A stretch of 64,000 bases of DNA from assembly GCF_014822185.1 (NCBI RefSeq), contig NZ_QVLR01000027.1, forward strand, positions 32,621 through 96,620. The letters are read 5' to 3'. The translations under genes were made by a program, and so were the position numbers. The notes under the pieces were generated by a model. The model ran no database searches. It saw only the letters and a list, made by a program, of their open reading frames with translations, and was not told the origin of the DNA. Position 1 is the stretch's first letter. Every line of letters starts with the position of its first letter. The stretch comes from Azoarcus sp. Aa7 (GTDB lineage Bacteria; Pseudomonadota; Gammaproteobacteria; Burkholderiales; Rhodocyclaceae). This document shows, one piece after another, positions 19,876 to 30,728 of the stretch.

Positions 19876-19917
19876 AGTCAATGCAATCATTTTAATCATT
19901 GACTTCAGACGCTACAA
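19876..19917 (-). promoter_or_regulatory. Promoter and operator of the FitA/VapC-like pair
   Basis: On the minus strand, TTGTAG (19917-19912), 17 nt, then TAAAAT (19894-19889) form a sigma-70-like promoter 28 nt before the antitoxin start. Inverted arms AGTCAATG (19876-19883) and CATTGACT (19897-19904) flank the -10, as expected for an autoregulated operator. Confidence 0.6.
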
Positions 19918-20053
19918 CCTGACTTGAAACCGCGCAGATCAGTGCGTCAGGCGGTAGGCGAAGGGACAAACCTACGGGAGTGACGATGAACTTCCTTCAG
20001 AAATCCATGCGCCGGGGCGAGTTCAACCTTCAAGTCGCAAGTTTGTGATCCCC

Positions 20054-21346
20054 CTAATGCGGACTGCCGGCGGCTGGATGCATCGCCTGGCCCTTGCCCG
20101 ATCCGCGCAGCAGGTCGTCGACGACGAATCGCCCGCCCGAGATCACCAGCTCGGGGTACTCGAGGCGCTTGAAGGCGTGCAGCGGATTGCCGCGCACGGC
20201 GACGAGATCGGCCGGGGCGCCGGGGACGAGCCGCCCGAGCGGGGCCATTCCCAAGTGTTCCCCGGCCTTGCCCGTGGCGGCCGACAGGACGGCCTCGGCG
20301 TTCAGCTTGCCGTGCGAGGCGTGCAACATGAGCTCCAGCTCGCGCGCGTTGATGCCCCAGGGCAGCTCGGTGTGGGCCATGTCGGTGCCGTAGAGCAGCG
20401 TCCCGCCGCGCGCGACGAACTCGCGGGTATTGGCGAGGACGCCGCTGCACTGGGACTGCGTGTCGAGGGTGCCGACGATCCGCACGCCTGCGGTGACAGC
20501 CCGCGCGAGCATGTCCTCGGGCAGGGCTTCGCAGGGCATGTGCGCCCATTCGTCGACACCGGCGTCGAGCGCGAGGCGGGCACCGGTCGCGTTGCTGAGA
20601 TGCGCAGACACCTTGCGGCCGCGGTCATGCGCCCCGCGGACGATCGCCTTCAGCACATCGGGCGCGAGCAGCGGCCACGGGGACGGCACACGGGCTGCGT
20701 GCTTGCTCCACGGGGCGCCCGGGGAGCCCCCGGGTTCGAGCGCGATCTTGACCACGGATGCGCCCGCATCGACGAGGTGGTTCACGACCTCGCGCGCCTG
20801 TGCGACATCCGTCACTTCGACCGCGAGAGCGGCGGCGTCACCATGGCCGTGGCCCCCTCCCCCGCCCCACACCGGCAGCGGATAGCCTTGCGGCGCCGTG
20901 AGGATCGGGCCGGCGGCGAGCTGCCGCAGGCTGCCGTCGCCACCACCAAGCGGCCGCGCGGGGCCGGTGAGGTCGCGCACCGTGGTCGTTCCGTGGCGCA
21001 GCACCGTCGCGGGCGGGACACCCTGGACGGCGACGTGCCCGTGCAGGTCGATGAAGCCGGGAAGCAGGGTCGCGCCGGCGAGGACATGGCGGCGGGCGGC
21101 CGGCAGCGTCGCGGCCGGGCCAACCGCGGTGATCACCGCACCCCGCACGGCGACACCATGGCCTTCGCGCATCGTGTAGCCGTCGAAGACGCGGTCCGGG
21201 AGCAGGACGTACTCATCGGTGGCAGGCGTCGCGCCACCGCCGGCCTGCTCCGCCCGGGCGGGGGCGGGAAGTCCGCCGATCAGTGTCAGGGCGGCCAGGG
21301 CCGGCGCAGTCCGCGTAAGGACGACACGTAAGACTGGGGTGCGCAT
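20054..21346 (-). CDS. Exported amidohydrolase-family protein
   Basis: A 430-residue protein with a signal peptide (about 1-32, ending PARAEQ). The amidohydrolase barrel shows the metal-binding GFIDLHGH near 100, VVKIALEPG near 190 (candidate carboxylated Lys), SAHLSNATGA near 232 and YGTDMAHTELPW near 315, with a closing composite domain (GAPADLVAVRGNP). The family includes imidazolonepropionase-like and prolidase-like hydrolases, often exported. The ATG at 21346 follows GGAGGCGAG. The open frame runs much further upstream, but that is GC-driven antisense to the ABC exporter. The substrate is unknown. Confidence 0.82.
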   Translation of the reverse strand: MRTPVLRVVLTRTAPALAALTLIGGLPAPARAEQAGGGATPATDEYVLLPDRVFDGYTMREGHGVAVRGAVITAVGPAATLPAARRHVLAGATLLPGFIDLHGHVAVQGVPPATVLRHGTTTVRDLTGPARPLGGGDGSLRQLAAGPILTAPQGYPLPVWGGGGGHGHGDAAALAVEVTDVAQAREVVNHLVDAGASVVKIALEPGGSPGAPWSKHAARVPSPWPLLAPDVLKAIVRGAHDRGRKVSAHLSNATGARLALDAGVDEWAHMPCEALPEDMLARAVTAGVRIVGTLDTQSQCSGVLANTREFVARGGTLLYGTDMAHTELPWGINARELELMLHASHGKLNAEAVLSAATGKAGEHLGMAPLGRLVPGAPADLVAVRGNPLHAFKRLEYPELVISGGRFVVDDLLRGSGKGQAMHPAAGSPH

Positions 21347-21547
21347 GATCTCGCCTCCGCAATGGTGCGTGTTTCCATATATAGCCCATCGCGGCGCGTC
21401 GGCCCGGGCAACGACGGGCACCACCGGATTGCATGTCGCATCGACGGCCCGGGCATGCCGCGCCCGGGCACCGTGCGTGCGTTCGTTCGCGCGCTTTCCG
21501 CGGTCACCCGCGCTATGCTTCCGGCGTAGCCACAGAGGACATCGTGC

Positions 21548-22282
<735 letters not shown>

Positions 22283-22284
22283 CG

Positions 22285-24648
22285 ATGCGCGCGATCGACC
22301 GCAAGCTGTGGCGCGACCTGTGGCACATGCGCGGACAGGCTATCGCGATCGCGCTGGTGGTGATGTGCGGCGTGGGCACCTACGTGATGTTCCTGTCCAC
22401 GCTCGGGGCGCTGCGCGTGACGCAGGAGGACTATTACCGCGAGTACCGCTTCGCCGAGGTGTTCGCGACACTGAAGCGCGCGCCGGAGTCGCTGCGCGCG
22501 CGCCTGGCGGCGATTCCCGGCGTCGAGCGCGCGGAGACGCGCGTGGTCGAGCCGGTGCGGCTCGACATGCCGGACTTCCCCGAGCCGGTGAGCGCGCGCA
22601 TGGTGTCGCTCGCGGACGATGCGCCGCACGGCCTCAACGGCCTGCACCTGCGCGCGGGGCGGCTGCCGCTGCCGGGGCGGGCGGACGAGGTGGTCGTGAG
22701 CACGCCGTTCGCGAAGGCGCACGCGCTGCACCCGGGCAGCCGCTTCCACGCGATCCTGAACGGTCGGCAGCAGGCGCTGACGGTGGTCGGCACGGCGCTG
22801 TCGCCGGAGTTCGTGCAGCAGCTGCGGCCCGGCTCGGCCTTTCCGGACCCGAAGCGCTACGGCGTGATGTGGATGGGGCGCGAGGCGCTCGGGCAGGCCT
22901 ACGACCTCGACGGCGCGTTCAACGACCTGGCGCTGAGCCTGCGGCCCGGTGCCGACGCCGCGGACGTGATCGACCGCGTCGATGCGCTGATCACGCCCTT
23001 CGGCGGGCTGGGGGCCTACGCGCGCAAGGACCAGCTCTCGCACCGCTTCCTGAACCAGGAGCTGGATCAGCTAGGCACGCTGGCGACACTGTTCCCGACG
23101 ATGTTCATGGGTGTGGCGGCCTTCCTGCTGAACGTCGTGATCAGCCGGCTGGTGACGATGCAGCGCGAGCAGATCGCGACGCTCAAGGCCTTCGGCTACG
23201 GCAACGGCGCAGTGACGGCGCACTACCTGAAGCTCGTCGCGGTGATCGCGGGCAGCGGCATCCTCGGCGGCACGGCGCTGGGCGCGTGGCTGGGGCACGC
23301 GCTGTCGGGGATCTACATGGAGCTCTACTACTTCCCGTGGCTGCGCTTCAGCCTGCAGCCCATGACGGTCGTCGAGGCCGCGGGCGCGAGCCTCGCCGCG
23401 GCGGGCGCGGGGACGATCGTCGCGGTGTGGCGCGCGGCGAGCCTGAAGCCGGCGCAGGCGATGCGCCCCGAACCGCCGCCGCGCTACCGCGAGACGCTGG
23501 TCGAGAAGCTGGGGCTGAAGCGCTGGCTGTCGCAGCCCACGCGGATGATCCTGCGCCACATCTGGCGCAAGCCGCTGAAGTCGGCGCTGACGGTGCTGGG
23601 GATCGCGCTCGCGTGCGGGATCATCCTCACCGGCCTGTTCCAGCGCGACACCGTCGGCTACATGATGAACGTGCATTACGGCATGGCGCAGCGCGAGGAC
23701 CTGTCGGTCGCGTTCACGGAACCGACGGCCTACCGCGCGCGCTTCGACCTCTTCGGCCTGCCCGGAATCGAGCACGTCGAGGCGTTCCGCGCGGTGCCGG
23801 TGCGGCTGCGTCACGGCCATCTCGAATATCGCACCAGCATCCGCGGCATCGAACCGGACGGCGACCTGCAGCGCCTGCTCGACACGGCGCTGCGGCCGGT
23901 CGCGCTGCCCTCCGAGGGCATCCTGCTCACGGACCATCTCGGCAAGATGCTGGACGTGCGCACGGGCGACCGCATCGTCGTCGAGGTGCTGGAAGGCAAC
24001 CGGCCGCTACGCGAGACGATCGTCGCCGGGCTGGTGAAGGAATACCTCGGCGTGTCGGCCTACATGGATCTGGCGGCGCTGAACCGCTTCATGCACGAGG
24101 GGCCGACAATCTCGGGCGCGTGGCTCGCCGTCGATCACGCGCAACTGCGGGGGCTGTACGCGCGGCTCAAGGCGCTGCCGCGCGTCGCCGGCGTGGCCGA
24201 GCGCGTGCAGGAGATCCGCAACTTCAACCGCCTGATGGACGAGACGATGCTGTTCTTCACCTACGTGTCGACGGTGTTCGCCGTGATCATCGCCTTCGGC
24301 GTCATCTACAACAGCGCACGCATCGCGCTGACCGAGCGCGGGCGCGAGCTTGCCAGCCTGCGGGTGCTGGGTTTCACGCGCGGCGAGATCGGCTACATCC
24401 TGCTCGGCGAGCTGGGCATCCTGACGCTGGTCGCGATCCCGCTCGGGCTGTGGCTGGGCGAGGGGATGTGCTACTACATCGCGCACACGATGCAGACGGA
24501 TCTCTTCCGCGTGCCGGTCGTGCTGGTGCCGCAGACCTACGCCTTCGCGGTCGCGGTCGTGCTGATTTCGGCGGTGCTGTCGGGCCTGGCGGTGCGCCGC
24601 CGCCTCGACCGGCTCGACCTCATCGCGGTATTGAAGACAGCGGAGTGA
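22285..24648 (+). CDS. ABC exporter permease with two FtsX domains
   Basis: A 787-residue inner-membrane protein. An N-terminal membrane segment (about 15-40, IAIALVVMCGVGTYVMF) precedes a large periplasmic MacB-like core domain. An FtsX domain follows (about 265-390), then a second periplasmic part, and a C-terminal FtsX domain (about 650-780; TYVSTVFAVIIAFGVIYNSARI). The duplication within one chain resembles permeases that work as mechanotransmitters rather than classic pores. It starts 2 nt after the ATPase stop. Confidence 0.88.
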   Translation: MRAIDRKLWRDLWHMRGQAIAIALVVMCGVGTYVMFLSTLGALRVTQEDYYREYRFAEVFATLKRAPESLRARLAAIPGVERAETRVVEPVRLDMPDFPEPVSARMVSLADDAPHGLNGLHLRAGRLPLPGRADEVVVSTPFAKAHALHPGSRFHAILNGRQQALTVVGTALSPEFVQQLRPGSAFPDPKRYGVMWMGREALGQAYDLDGAFNDLALSLRPGADAADVIDRVDALITPFGGLGAYARKDQLSHRFLNQELDQLGTLATLFPTMFMGVAAFLLNVVISRLVTMQREQIATLKAFGYGNGAVTAHYLKLVAVIAGSGILGGTALGAWLGHALSGIYMELYYFPWLRFSLQPMTVVEAAGASLAAAGAGTIVAVWRAASLKPAQAMRPEPPPRYRETLVEKLGLKRWLSQPTRMILRHIWRKPLKSALTVLGIALACGIILTGLFQRDTVGYMMNVHYGMAQREDLSVAFTEPTAYRARFDLFGLPGIEHVEAFRAVPVRLRHGHLEYRTSIRGIEPDGDLQRLLDTALRPVALPSEGILLTDHLGKMLDVRTGDRIVVEVLEGNRPLRETIVAGLVKEYLGVSAYMDLAALNRFMHEGPTISGAWLAVDHAQLRGLYARLKALPRVAGVAERVQEIRNFNRLMDETMLFFTYVSTVFAVIIAFGVIYNSARIALTERGRELASLRVLGFTRGEIGYILLGELGILTLVAIPLGLWLGEGMCYYIAHTMQTDLFRVPVVLVPQTYAFAVAVVLISAVLSGLAVRRRLDRLDLIAVLKTAE

Positions 24649-24652
24649 TGAC

Positions 24653-25849
<1,197 letters not shown>

Positions 25850-25930
25850 TGCCTCGTCTACGCCACGGCCCGACACGTGACGCCCCGTTCTCGCAGGGCA
25901 ATCCACGAATTCCGGCGCCGGAATCCGCCC

Positions 25931-25973
25931 TGCCGCCGCGTGGCGGGATTCGCTGCGCTACTCCCGCCCTACG
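25931..25973. repeat. GGGCGGGA-type repeat, half copy
   Basis: Only the right half is present: GCCGCCGCGTGGCGGGATTC followed by CTCCCGCCCTACG. It matches the right arm of the full copies. It lies in the gap between the exporter adaptor and the MazEF-like pair. Confidence 0.6.
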
Positions 25974-26047
25974 ATTCCGACCAATCATCAACGATACCCA
26001 CAGGTGACACCAAGGCGACTGCATTCATGCGATCGCCGCGCGCGTTC

Positions 26048-26092
26048 TTGTGACGATGGCACCGGATGTTTATACTTAGTTTAAACATCCGG
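26048..26092 (+). promoter_or_regulatory. Promoter and operator of the MazEF-like pair
   Basis: TTGTGA (26048-26053), 17 nt, then TATACT (26071-26076) form a sigma-70-like promoter. Perfect 11-nt inverted arms CCGGATGTTTA (26062-26072) and TAAACATCCGG (26082-26092) overlap the -10, consistent with binding by the AbrB-fold antitoxin. Confidence 0.65.
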
Positions 26093-26104
26093 AGTACTTC
26101 GACC

Positions 26105-26356
26105 ATGACCGAAGCCATCCTCGCCATCAAGCATTGGGGCAACAGCCTCGGCGTGCGCCTGCCCGCGGCCGTGGCACGCGAGGCTCGGCTGGATGCCGAT
26201 CAACAGGTGCGGATCACGGTCGAGGATGGTCGCGTCGTCATCACCCCGCTCGTGCAGGAGAACCTGAGCCTCGAGCAGCGGCTCGCGCGTTTCGACCCGC
26301 AGCGCCACGGCGGCGAGGCAATGGCCAGCCCGGCGGTGGGAGCCGAGCAGTGGTAA
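26105..26356 (+). CDS. MazE-like antitoxin (AbrB/SpoVT fold)
   Basis: An 83-residue protein with the swapped-hairpin AbrB domain (AIKHWGNSLGVRLPAAVAR, about 6-24, then VRITVEDGRVVITPL) and a C-terminal tail that would bind the toxin. ATG at 26105 follows GGAG. It overlaps the toxin gene by 7 nt. A strong inverted repeat just upstream is the likely autoregulatory site. Confidence 0.88.
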   Translation: MTEAILAIKHWGNSLGVRLPAAVAREARLDADQQVRITVEDGRVVITPLVQENLSLEQRLARFDPQRHGGEAMASPAVGAEQW

Positions 26357-26733
26357 GCACGCGGGGCAAGGCGGCGTGGGCACCGGACCGGCAGGACATC
26401 ATCTGGATCGACTGCAATCCTCAGGCCGGCCGCGAGATGCGGGACCGGCACCCCTTTCTCGTCCTGTCGCCACGCGCGTTCAACGAACGCACTTCGCTCG
26501 TCATCGGCCTGCCGATGACCACGGCCGAATACAACGCCGACAATCCGTTTGCGATCGCCGCCGGCAGCGCGGGCGGGCGCCGCGCCGGAAAGACCAGCTA
26601 TGTGCTGTGCCACCAGCCGAAATCCTTCGACTGGCGAGTGCGCGAGGCCGCGGCGCACCCGATGAAGCGCCTGCCGGACGAACTCTTCGCCGAGGCGTGC
26701 GCGGTGTTGAACCAGATCGTGCGCCTCGCGTGA
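26350..26733 (+). CDS. MazF/PemK-like endoribonuclease toxin
   Basis: A 127-residue MazF-fold protein: APDRQDIIWIDCNPQAGREMRDRHPFLV is the conserved first strand and loop (quoted in pieces: DIIWIDCNPQAG, RHPFLVLSP), followed by TSYVLCHQPKSFDW. The family cleaves mRNA. The start is GTG at 26350, inside the antitoxin gene; the downstream reading begins VVSTRGKAAW. The intact antitoxin and operator suggest a functional module. Confidence 0.86.
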   Translation: MVSTRGKAAWAPDRQDIIWIDCNPQAGREMRDRHPFLVLSPRAFNERTSLVIGLPMTTAEYNADNPFAIAAGSAGGRRAGKTSYVLCHQPKSFDWRVREAAAHPMKRLPDELFAEACAVLNQIVRLA

Positions 26734-26754
26734 CTCCGACGCTCAAGCCGGCCT

Positions 26755-27438
26755 TCAGGTGGTTTCGCGCACCAGCGTCTCGGTGTTCTTCGGGATCTTG
26801 GCCATCGCCGTCTTGCCCTTGGCGGTGAGGAAGGGCTCGACGAGGAGCAGCAGGCCTTCCTCGACGTACTCCGCGAGGCTGTAGCGGTCGCAGAAGGCCC
26901 AGTATTTCAGCGCCCAGGCGTGTGCGAAATTGACGATCTGGTAGCACAGGAGATACTCGTTGACCGGCCGCATGAAGCCGCCGGCGGTGCACGCACGGAT
27001 CGACTTCTCGATCATGCGGTTGGTGCGCGTCTCGCCGTCCTTGATCAGCACACGCCGGTCCGCGCGCAGGGATTTGGTCGAGCGGTAGGCGAGCACCGTC
27101 GCGTCGCGCTGGGCGTCGACGACCGCGCAGTAGGCCCACACCGCGCGGCACAGGCGTTCGACGGGATGCGTCAGGCCTTCGATCTGGCGCGGAATGTCCT
27201 GTTCATAGGTGTCGAGCACGTTCTTGAGCGTCAGGAACAGGATGTCGTCCTTGTCGCCGAAGTACTGATAGATCAGGCCGGTGCTGACCTTGGCTTCGCG
27301 GGCAATCTGCAGAATCGTCGTCGTGTAGTAGCCCTGCTCGGAAAAGAGCTTTGTGGCCGCACTGATGATCTGGTGACGGCGCTCCTCGACCAGCTTGGGG
27401 TCCGTCACGACGCTTTTGACGCTTTCTGCTGAACTCAT
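26755..27438 (-). CDS. TetR-family transcriptional regulator of the adjacent aromatic/alicyclic genes
   Basis: A 227-residue regulator with an N-terminal helix-turn-helix (about 20-65; FSEQGYYTTTILQIAREAKV and GLIYQYFGDKDDIL) and a ligand domain resembling acyl-CoA-responsive members (AKL..., WAFCDRYSLAEYVEEG). ATG at 27438 is preferred over the in-frame ATG at 27444 because GAGGG lies 7 nt upstream of it. It is last in the minus-strand run of CoA-pathway genes. Six related palindromes in front of those transcription units are its likely targets. A CoA-thioester effector is inferred from the family and the neighbours. Confidence 0.88.
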   Translation of the reverse strand: MSSAESVKSVVTDPKLVEERRHQIISAATKLFSEQGYYTTTILQIAREAKVSTGLIYQYFGDKDDILFLTLKNVLDTYEQDIPRQIEGLTHPVERLCRAVWAYCAVVDAQRDATVLAYRSTKSLRADRRVLIKDGETRTNRMIEKSIRACTAGGFMRPVNEYLLCYQIVNFAHAWALKYWAFCDRYSLAEYVEEGLLLLVEPFLTAKGKTAMAKIPKNTETLVRETT

Positions 27439-27549
27439 GTCCATTCCCTCGGGTGAACCATTGCCACAACTTTCCGGCATCGGGCCGGACGCCGTATTGT
27501 GCCACCGGTGCAGCCGGGTTTCCGCCTCCCAAGCTCGCGGGCGAACTAC

Positions 27550-27647
27550 CGTAGGGCGGAAGGAGCGCTGCGTATCCCGCCAATCCGCCCGCCGAAGCGC
27601 GTCCCAACGCCGCGTGGCGGGATGCGCTTCGCTCCTCCCGCCCTACG
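27550..27647. repeat. GGGCGGGA-type palindromic repeat, copy 3
   Basis: It starts CGTAGGGCGGAAGGAGCGCT and ends CGCTCCTCCCGCCCTACG, with inner arms ATCCCGCC and GGCGGGAT. It fills most of the 283-nt gap between the TetR gene and the first crotonase gene, where nothing else is recognisable. Confidence 0.7.
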
Positions 27648-27721
27648 AATCCATTCCTTGATCAAAGAGCGGAGATACCTGAGACGACGATTCCATGCAT
27701 TCGACCATCCTGTTCCGGGCA

Positions 27722-28477
27722 CTACTCGCGGTTCAGGAAGGCCCGCACGCGCTGCTGCGTTTCGCCGTCGGCCAGCAGGGCCGCGCTGCCCGCGAGTTCG
27801 ACTTCGTAGCCGTCTGCGCCGCCCTCCACCGCGACCGTGATGCAGCGCTTGCACTCGGACAGGGCCAGTGCCGGCAGGGCGGCGATGCGCGTGACGACTC
27901 CGCGCGCGAACTCTTCCAGTTCGGCGGCCGGAGCCACCCAGTGCGCGCAGCCGAGCTTCACGGCGTCCGCGCCGGCGACGACTTCGGCACCGAGAATCAG
28001 GCGCCGCGCGACGGCCTCGCCGCAGATGCGCGTCATGCGCTGCGTGCCGCCCGCGGCCGGGAGCAGGCCCAGGCGCGCTTCGGGCAGGCCGACCTTGGCG
28101 GTGTCGGCGACGACGCGCAGGTCGCACGCGAGCGCGAGCTCGAAGCCGCCGCCCATCGCCGCGCCGCCGATTTCCGCGACGGTGACCTGCGGCAGTCGTT
28201 CGAGGCGGGCGTAAAGCTGCTGCATGCGCCGCGTGATGGCGATCATCTGCACCCGCCCGGCCTCGGTGGCGAAGAGCGAGCCGATCACTTCGAGGTCGGC
28301 GCCGGCACAGAACACGCGCTCGGCGCTGCGGATCCACAACACATTGACGCGCGGCGTGTGCTCGAGTTCGGCGAGGATGCGGTCGAACGCGGCTATCCAT
28401 TCCTCGTTGATCGCATTGACCGGCGCACGGCACAGGGTCACGGTCGCGACCGAATCCTCAATCCTCAGCGAAATCAT
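27722..28477 (-). CDS. Enoyl-CoA hydratase (crotonase family), both catalytic glutamates present
   Basis: A 251-residue crotonase-fold protein. The oxyanion loop FCAGADLEVIG is near 60. Both canonical catalytic glutamates are present: GGGFELAL near 106 and GLPEARLGLLP near 126. It should add water to an alpha,beta-unsaturated acyl-CoA, and in this setting a cyclohexene-carboxyl-CoA hydratase role like BadK is plausible. ATG at 28477 has GAGGAC 6 nt upstream. It is third in a minus-strand set after a BadH-like dehydrogenase and another crotonase. Confidence 0.82.
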   Translation of the reverse strand: MISLRIEDSVATVTLCRAPVNAINEEWIAAFDRILAELEHTPRVNVLWIRSAERVFCAGADLEVIGSLFATEAGRVQMIAITRRMQQLYARLERLPQVTVAEIGGAAMGGGFELALACDLRVVADTAKVGLPEARLGLLPAAGGTQRMTRICGEAVARRLILGAEVVAGADAVKLGCAHWVAPAAELEEFARGVVTRIAALPALALSECKRCITVAVEGGADGYEVELAGSAALLADGETQQRVRAFLNRE

Positions 28478-28682
28478 TTCGATGTCCTCGGGAACTGCGG
28501 GCAGTTCGAAAAAACGGGGCGTCGCCGGCCTCTGCGCACATCGGAGGAGACATCGTTGGCAGGATCGCACCGGCCGTTGACGCGACGCCCCCGGGAAACC
28601 GGCCGGCGCGTGGCTGCACGCGCACGGCCGTACGACAAGGCGCATCCGGGCCGCGGGGACGGCCGCCCGGCGCGCCGCAACG

Positions 28683-29501
28683 TCAATTGCCTTCGAACTT
28701 CGGCACCTGCTTGTTCACGAAGGCGTTGTAGGCGCGCGTGAAGTCCTGTGTCTGCATGCAGATCGCCTGGGCTTCGGCTTCGGTCTCGAGCGCCTGCTCG
28801 ATGGTCTGGTTCCATTCCTGGTGCAGGCACTTCTTCGTCATCGAATGCGCGAAGGCCGGGCCGTTGGCGAGCGACAGCGCCATCTCCTGCGCCTTCGCCA
28901 GCACTTTCTCGGCCGGCACGATGTCGTTGAAGTAGCCCCACGCGCGGCCCTCCTCGGCGCTCATCGAGCGGCCGGTGTAGAGCAGCTCGGAGGCGCGGCC
29001 CTGGCCGATGATGCGCGGCAGGATGCTGCACGCGCCCATGTCGCAGCCGGCGAGGCCGACGCGGACGAAGAGGAAGGCGGTCTTCGCTTCAGGCGTCGCG
29101 TAGCGCAGGTCGGAGGCCATGGAGATGATCGCGCCGGCGCCGGCGCAGATGCCGTCGACCGCAGAGATGATGGGCTGCGGGCAGTTGCGCATTTCCTTCA
29201 CGAGGTTGCCGGTCATGCGGGTGAAGGCCAGCAGCCCGGTCATGTCCATCTTCGTGAGCGGGCCGATGATGTCATGCACGTCGCCACCCGAGCAGAAGTT
29301 GCCGCCCGCGCCGGTGATCACGACCGCGCGCACGTCCTCGGCGTACTGGAGCTTGATGAAGGTGTCGCGCAGCTCGGCGTAGCTCTCGAACGTGAGCGGG
29401 TTCTTGCGCTCGGGGCGGTTCAGCGTGATGGTCGCGACGCGGTCGGCGACTTCGAACTTGAAGTGTTCCGGACGCCATTCGGCGGCTTTGAGCTTGTACA
29501 T
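28683..29501 (-). CDS. Crotonase-fold protein lacking both hydratase glutamates
   Basis: A 272-residue crotonase-superfamily protein. The oxyanion loop [12 protein letters not shown] is near 68. At the two positions where hydratases carry Glu it has GAGAI (near 123) and FLFVRVG (near 142). An Asp follows in LAGCDMGAC, a place where MenB- and BadI-like members also carry Asp. It is therefore unlikely to be an ordinary hydratase; an isomerase, ring-cleaving hydrolase or hydratase with other chemistry is possible. ATG at 29501 follows AGGAG. It lies 51 nt after the BadH-like gene, with a palindromic operator in the gap. Confidence 0.8.
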   Translation of the reverse strand: MYKLKAAEWRPEHFKFEVADRVATITLNRPERKNPLTFESYAELRDTFIKLQYAEDVRAVVITGAGGNFCSGGDVHDIIGPLTKMDMTGLLAFTRMTGNLVKEMRNCPQPIISAVDGICAGAGAIISMASDLRYATPEAKTAFLFVRVGLAGCDMGACSILPRIIGQGRASELLYTGRSMSAEEGRAWGYFNDIVPAEKVLAKAQEMALSLANGPAFAHSMTKKCLHQEWNQTIEQALETEAEAQAICMQTQDFTRAYNAFVNKQVPKFEGN

Positions 29502-29538
29502 GAGATTCTCCTGGAGGTTTTGGGGGCTTGCAGACTAC

Positions 29539-29560
29539 GAATGAACAATCACTCATCCGG
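29539..29560. promoter_or_regulatory. Candidate TetR operator, site A (imperfect)
   Basis: GAATGAACAATCACTCATCC contains arms ATGA and TCAT and resembles the half-sites of the stronger sites at 30.4, 37.8 and 43.1 kb. It overlaps the stop of the SDR gene, 40 nt before the crotonase start. This is the weakest of the six. Confidence 0.4.
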
Positions 29561-30299
29561 CGAGTGTGAGACCGCCGCTGACGCTGATGACCTGGCCGGT
29601 GATGAAGCTGGCGCGGTCGCTGGCGAAGAACAGCACGGCGTCGGCGAGCTCGGACGGCTTGGCGAGGCGGCGCATCGGCGTGGCCTTGACGAAGGCTTCG
29701 CGGTGCTTCTCCGGCACGGCCTGCAGCAAGGGGGTGTCGGTCGGGCCGGGGCACACGCAGTTGACGTTGATGTTGTAGCGAGCGACTTCGCGGGCGAGCG
29801 ACTTGGTGAAGGCGATCGCGCCGCCCTTGGCGCCCGAATACACGGTCTCGCCGAGGCTGCCGACGCGACCGGCGTCACTCGACACGGTGACGATCTTGCC
29901 CGAACCGCGCTCGATCATCTGCTGCAGGAAGGCGTGCGACACCGCGACCGGCCCGAGCAGGTTGAGGTCGATGACCTTGCGCCAGAAGTCGGGGGTGTTC
30001 TCCATGAAGGGCTGGATCTTGCCCCAGCCGGCCACGTTGGCAACGATGTCGACTTGGGGATGGCGGCGATAGGTTTCGTCACGGAAGGCGTGAATGGAGT
30101 CGATGTCGGTCACGTCCAGCCGGACGAAGTCGACGTCGAGGTGTTGCTCCGCGAGCTGGCCGGCAGCCGCCGCGCCCTTGTCCGCGTCGATGTCGCCGAT
30201 CACGACCTTCGCGCCCGCCCGGGCCAGTGTCTCGGCCGTTGCATACCCGATCCCCGATGCGCCGCCGGTGACGACGGCCGTTTTGCCTTGCAGGTTCAT
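29553..30299 (-). CDS. SDR dehydrogenase resembling 2-hydroxycyclohexanecarboxyl-CoA dehydrogenase (BadH)
   Basis: A 248-residue short-chain dehydrogenase: cofactor loop TGGASGIG near 11, NVAGWGKIQPF near 89, catalytic SSDAGRVGS (Ser near 140) and YSGAK (Tyr near 155, Lys near 159), then VCPGPTDTPLL and FITGQVISVSGGLT. The AGW...PF, SDAGRVGSLGE and CPGPTDT blocks match what I remember of Rhodopseudomonas BadH, which oxidises 2-hydroxycyclohexanecarboxyl-CoA. ATG at 30299 follows GAGGAG. The function as a ring beta-oxidation dehydrogenase is an inference from that resemblance and the neighbouring ligase and hydratase. Confidence 0.82.
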   Translation of the reverse strand: MNLQGKTAVVTGGASGIGYATAETLARAGAKVVIGDIDADKGAAAAGQLAEQHLDVDFVRLDVTDIDSIHAFRDETYRRHPQVDIVANVAGWGKIQPFMENTPDFWRKVIDLNLLGPVAVSHAFLQQMIERGSGKIVTVSSDAGRVGSLGETVYSGAKGGAIAFTKSLAREVARYNINVNCVCPGPTDTPLLQAVPEKHREAFVKATPMRRLAKPSELADAVLFFASDRASFITGQVISVSGGLTLAG

Positions 30300-30405
30300 T
30301 TGTCTGTCTCCTCATTCACCAGTCAGTCGAGTCTGGGGCGCCTTCGCTTCCGCCGCCCCGTTATCTGTTTGCTGCAGCGTCCTGTTTCCGGTTCCGCCAG
30401 CAGTT

Positions 30406-30425
30406 GAATGAATGATCGTTCACTC
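30406..30425. promoter_or_regulatory. Candidate TetR operator, site B
   Basis: GAATGAATGATCGTTCACTC contains the core TGAATGATCGTTCA (30409-30422), palindromic except for one base pair. It lies about 110 nt upstream of the BadH-like gene and is followed on the minus-strand side by promoter-length sequence. Confidence 0.6.
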
Positions 30426-30537
30426 GATCGACTTAGTCAACCACTTTCGCGAAAATCGGAAGGATCCCATGAGCGCCGTGTCCGTTTGTGCTGAAGCGTT
30501 GTCACGGGCATTCCGATGCCCCACGCATGAATGCAAA

Positions 30538-30555
30538 CGGCCGGAGATCCGGCCG
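30538..30555 (-). terminator. Probable terminator of the TRAP-ligase unit
   Basis: CGGCCGGAGATCCGGCCG forms a 7-bp GC stem with a short loop. On the minus strand it is followed only by TTTGC, so it is a weak rho-independent candidate downstream of the CoA ligase gene. Confidence 0.45.
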
Positions 30556-30580
30556 CTTGAAATGAATGGTCAATCAGTTT

Positions 30581-30681
30581 CGTAGGGAGGGAGGAGCCGA
30601 AGGCGGATCCTGCCATGCAGCGGGTGGGTATGCCCCGACTGCGGGGGGTGGCGGGATACGCTGCGCTCCTCCCGCCCTACG
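30581..30681. repeat. GGGCGGGA-type palindromic repeat, copy 4
   Basis: It begins CGTAGGGAGGGAGGAG and ends GCTCCTCCCGCCCTACG, with the inner block GTGGCGGGATACGCTGC. It is directly downstream of the CoA ligase gene. Confidence 0.65.
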
Positions 30682-30728
30682 TCCGTGCGTATCGATCGGG
30701 GCACAGGCCGACAGGCGGCCGGGCGCCC

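Larger units (their letters stand above)
30300..30728. other. Gene-free stretch with operator, repeat and terminator
   Basis: This 429-nt gap separates the ligase-TRAP unit from the SDR unit. It contains a TetR-type palindrome (30406-30425), a terminator-like hairpin (30538-30555) and a GGGCGGGA-type repeat (30581-30681). No credible coding sequence was seen. Confidence 0.7.

Noticed and set aside
19918..20053. Short peptide MNFLQKSMRRGEFN near 19986 as a gene
   Set aside because: It has a ribosome-site-like GGAG upstream, but only about 20 codons and no recognised family; could be a relic, but not supported.
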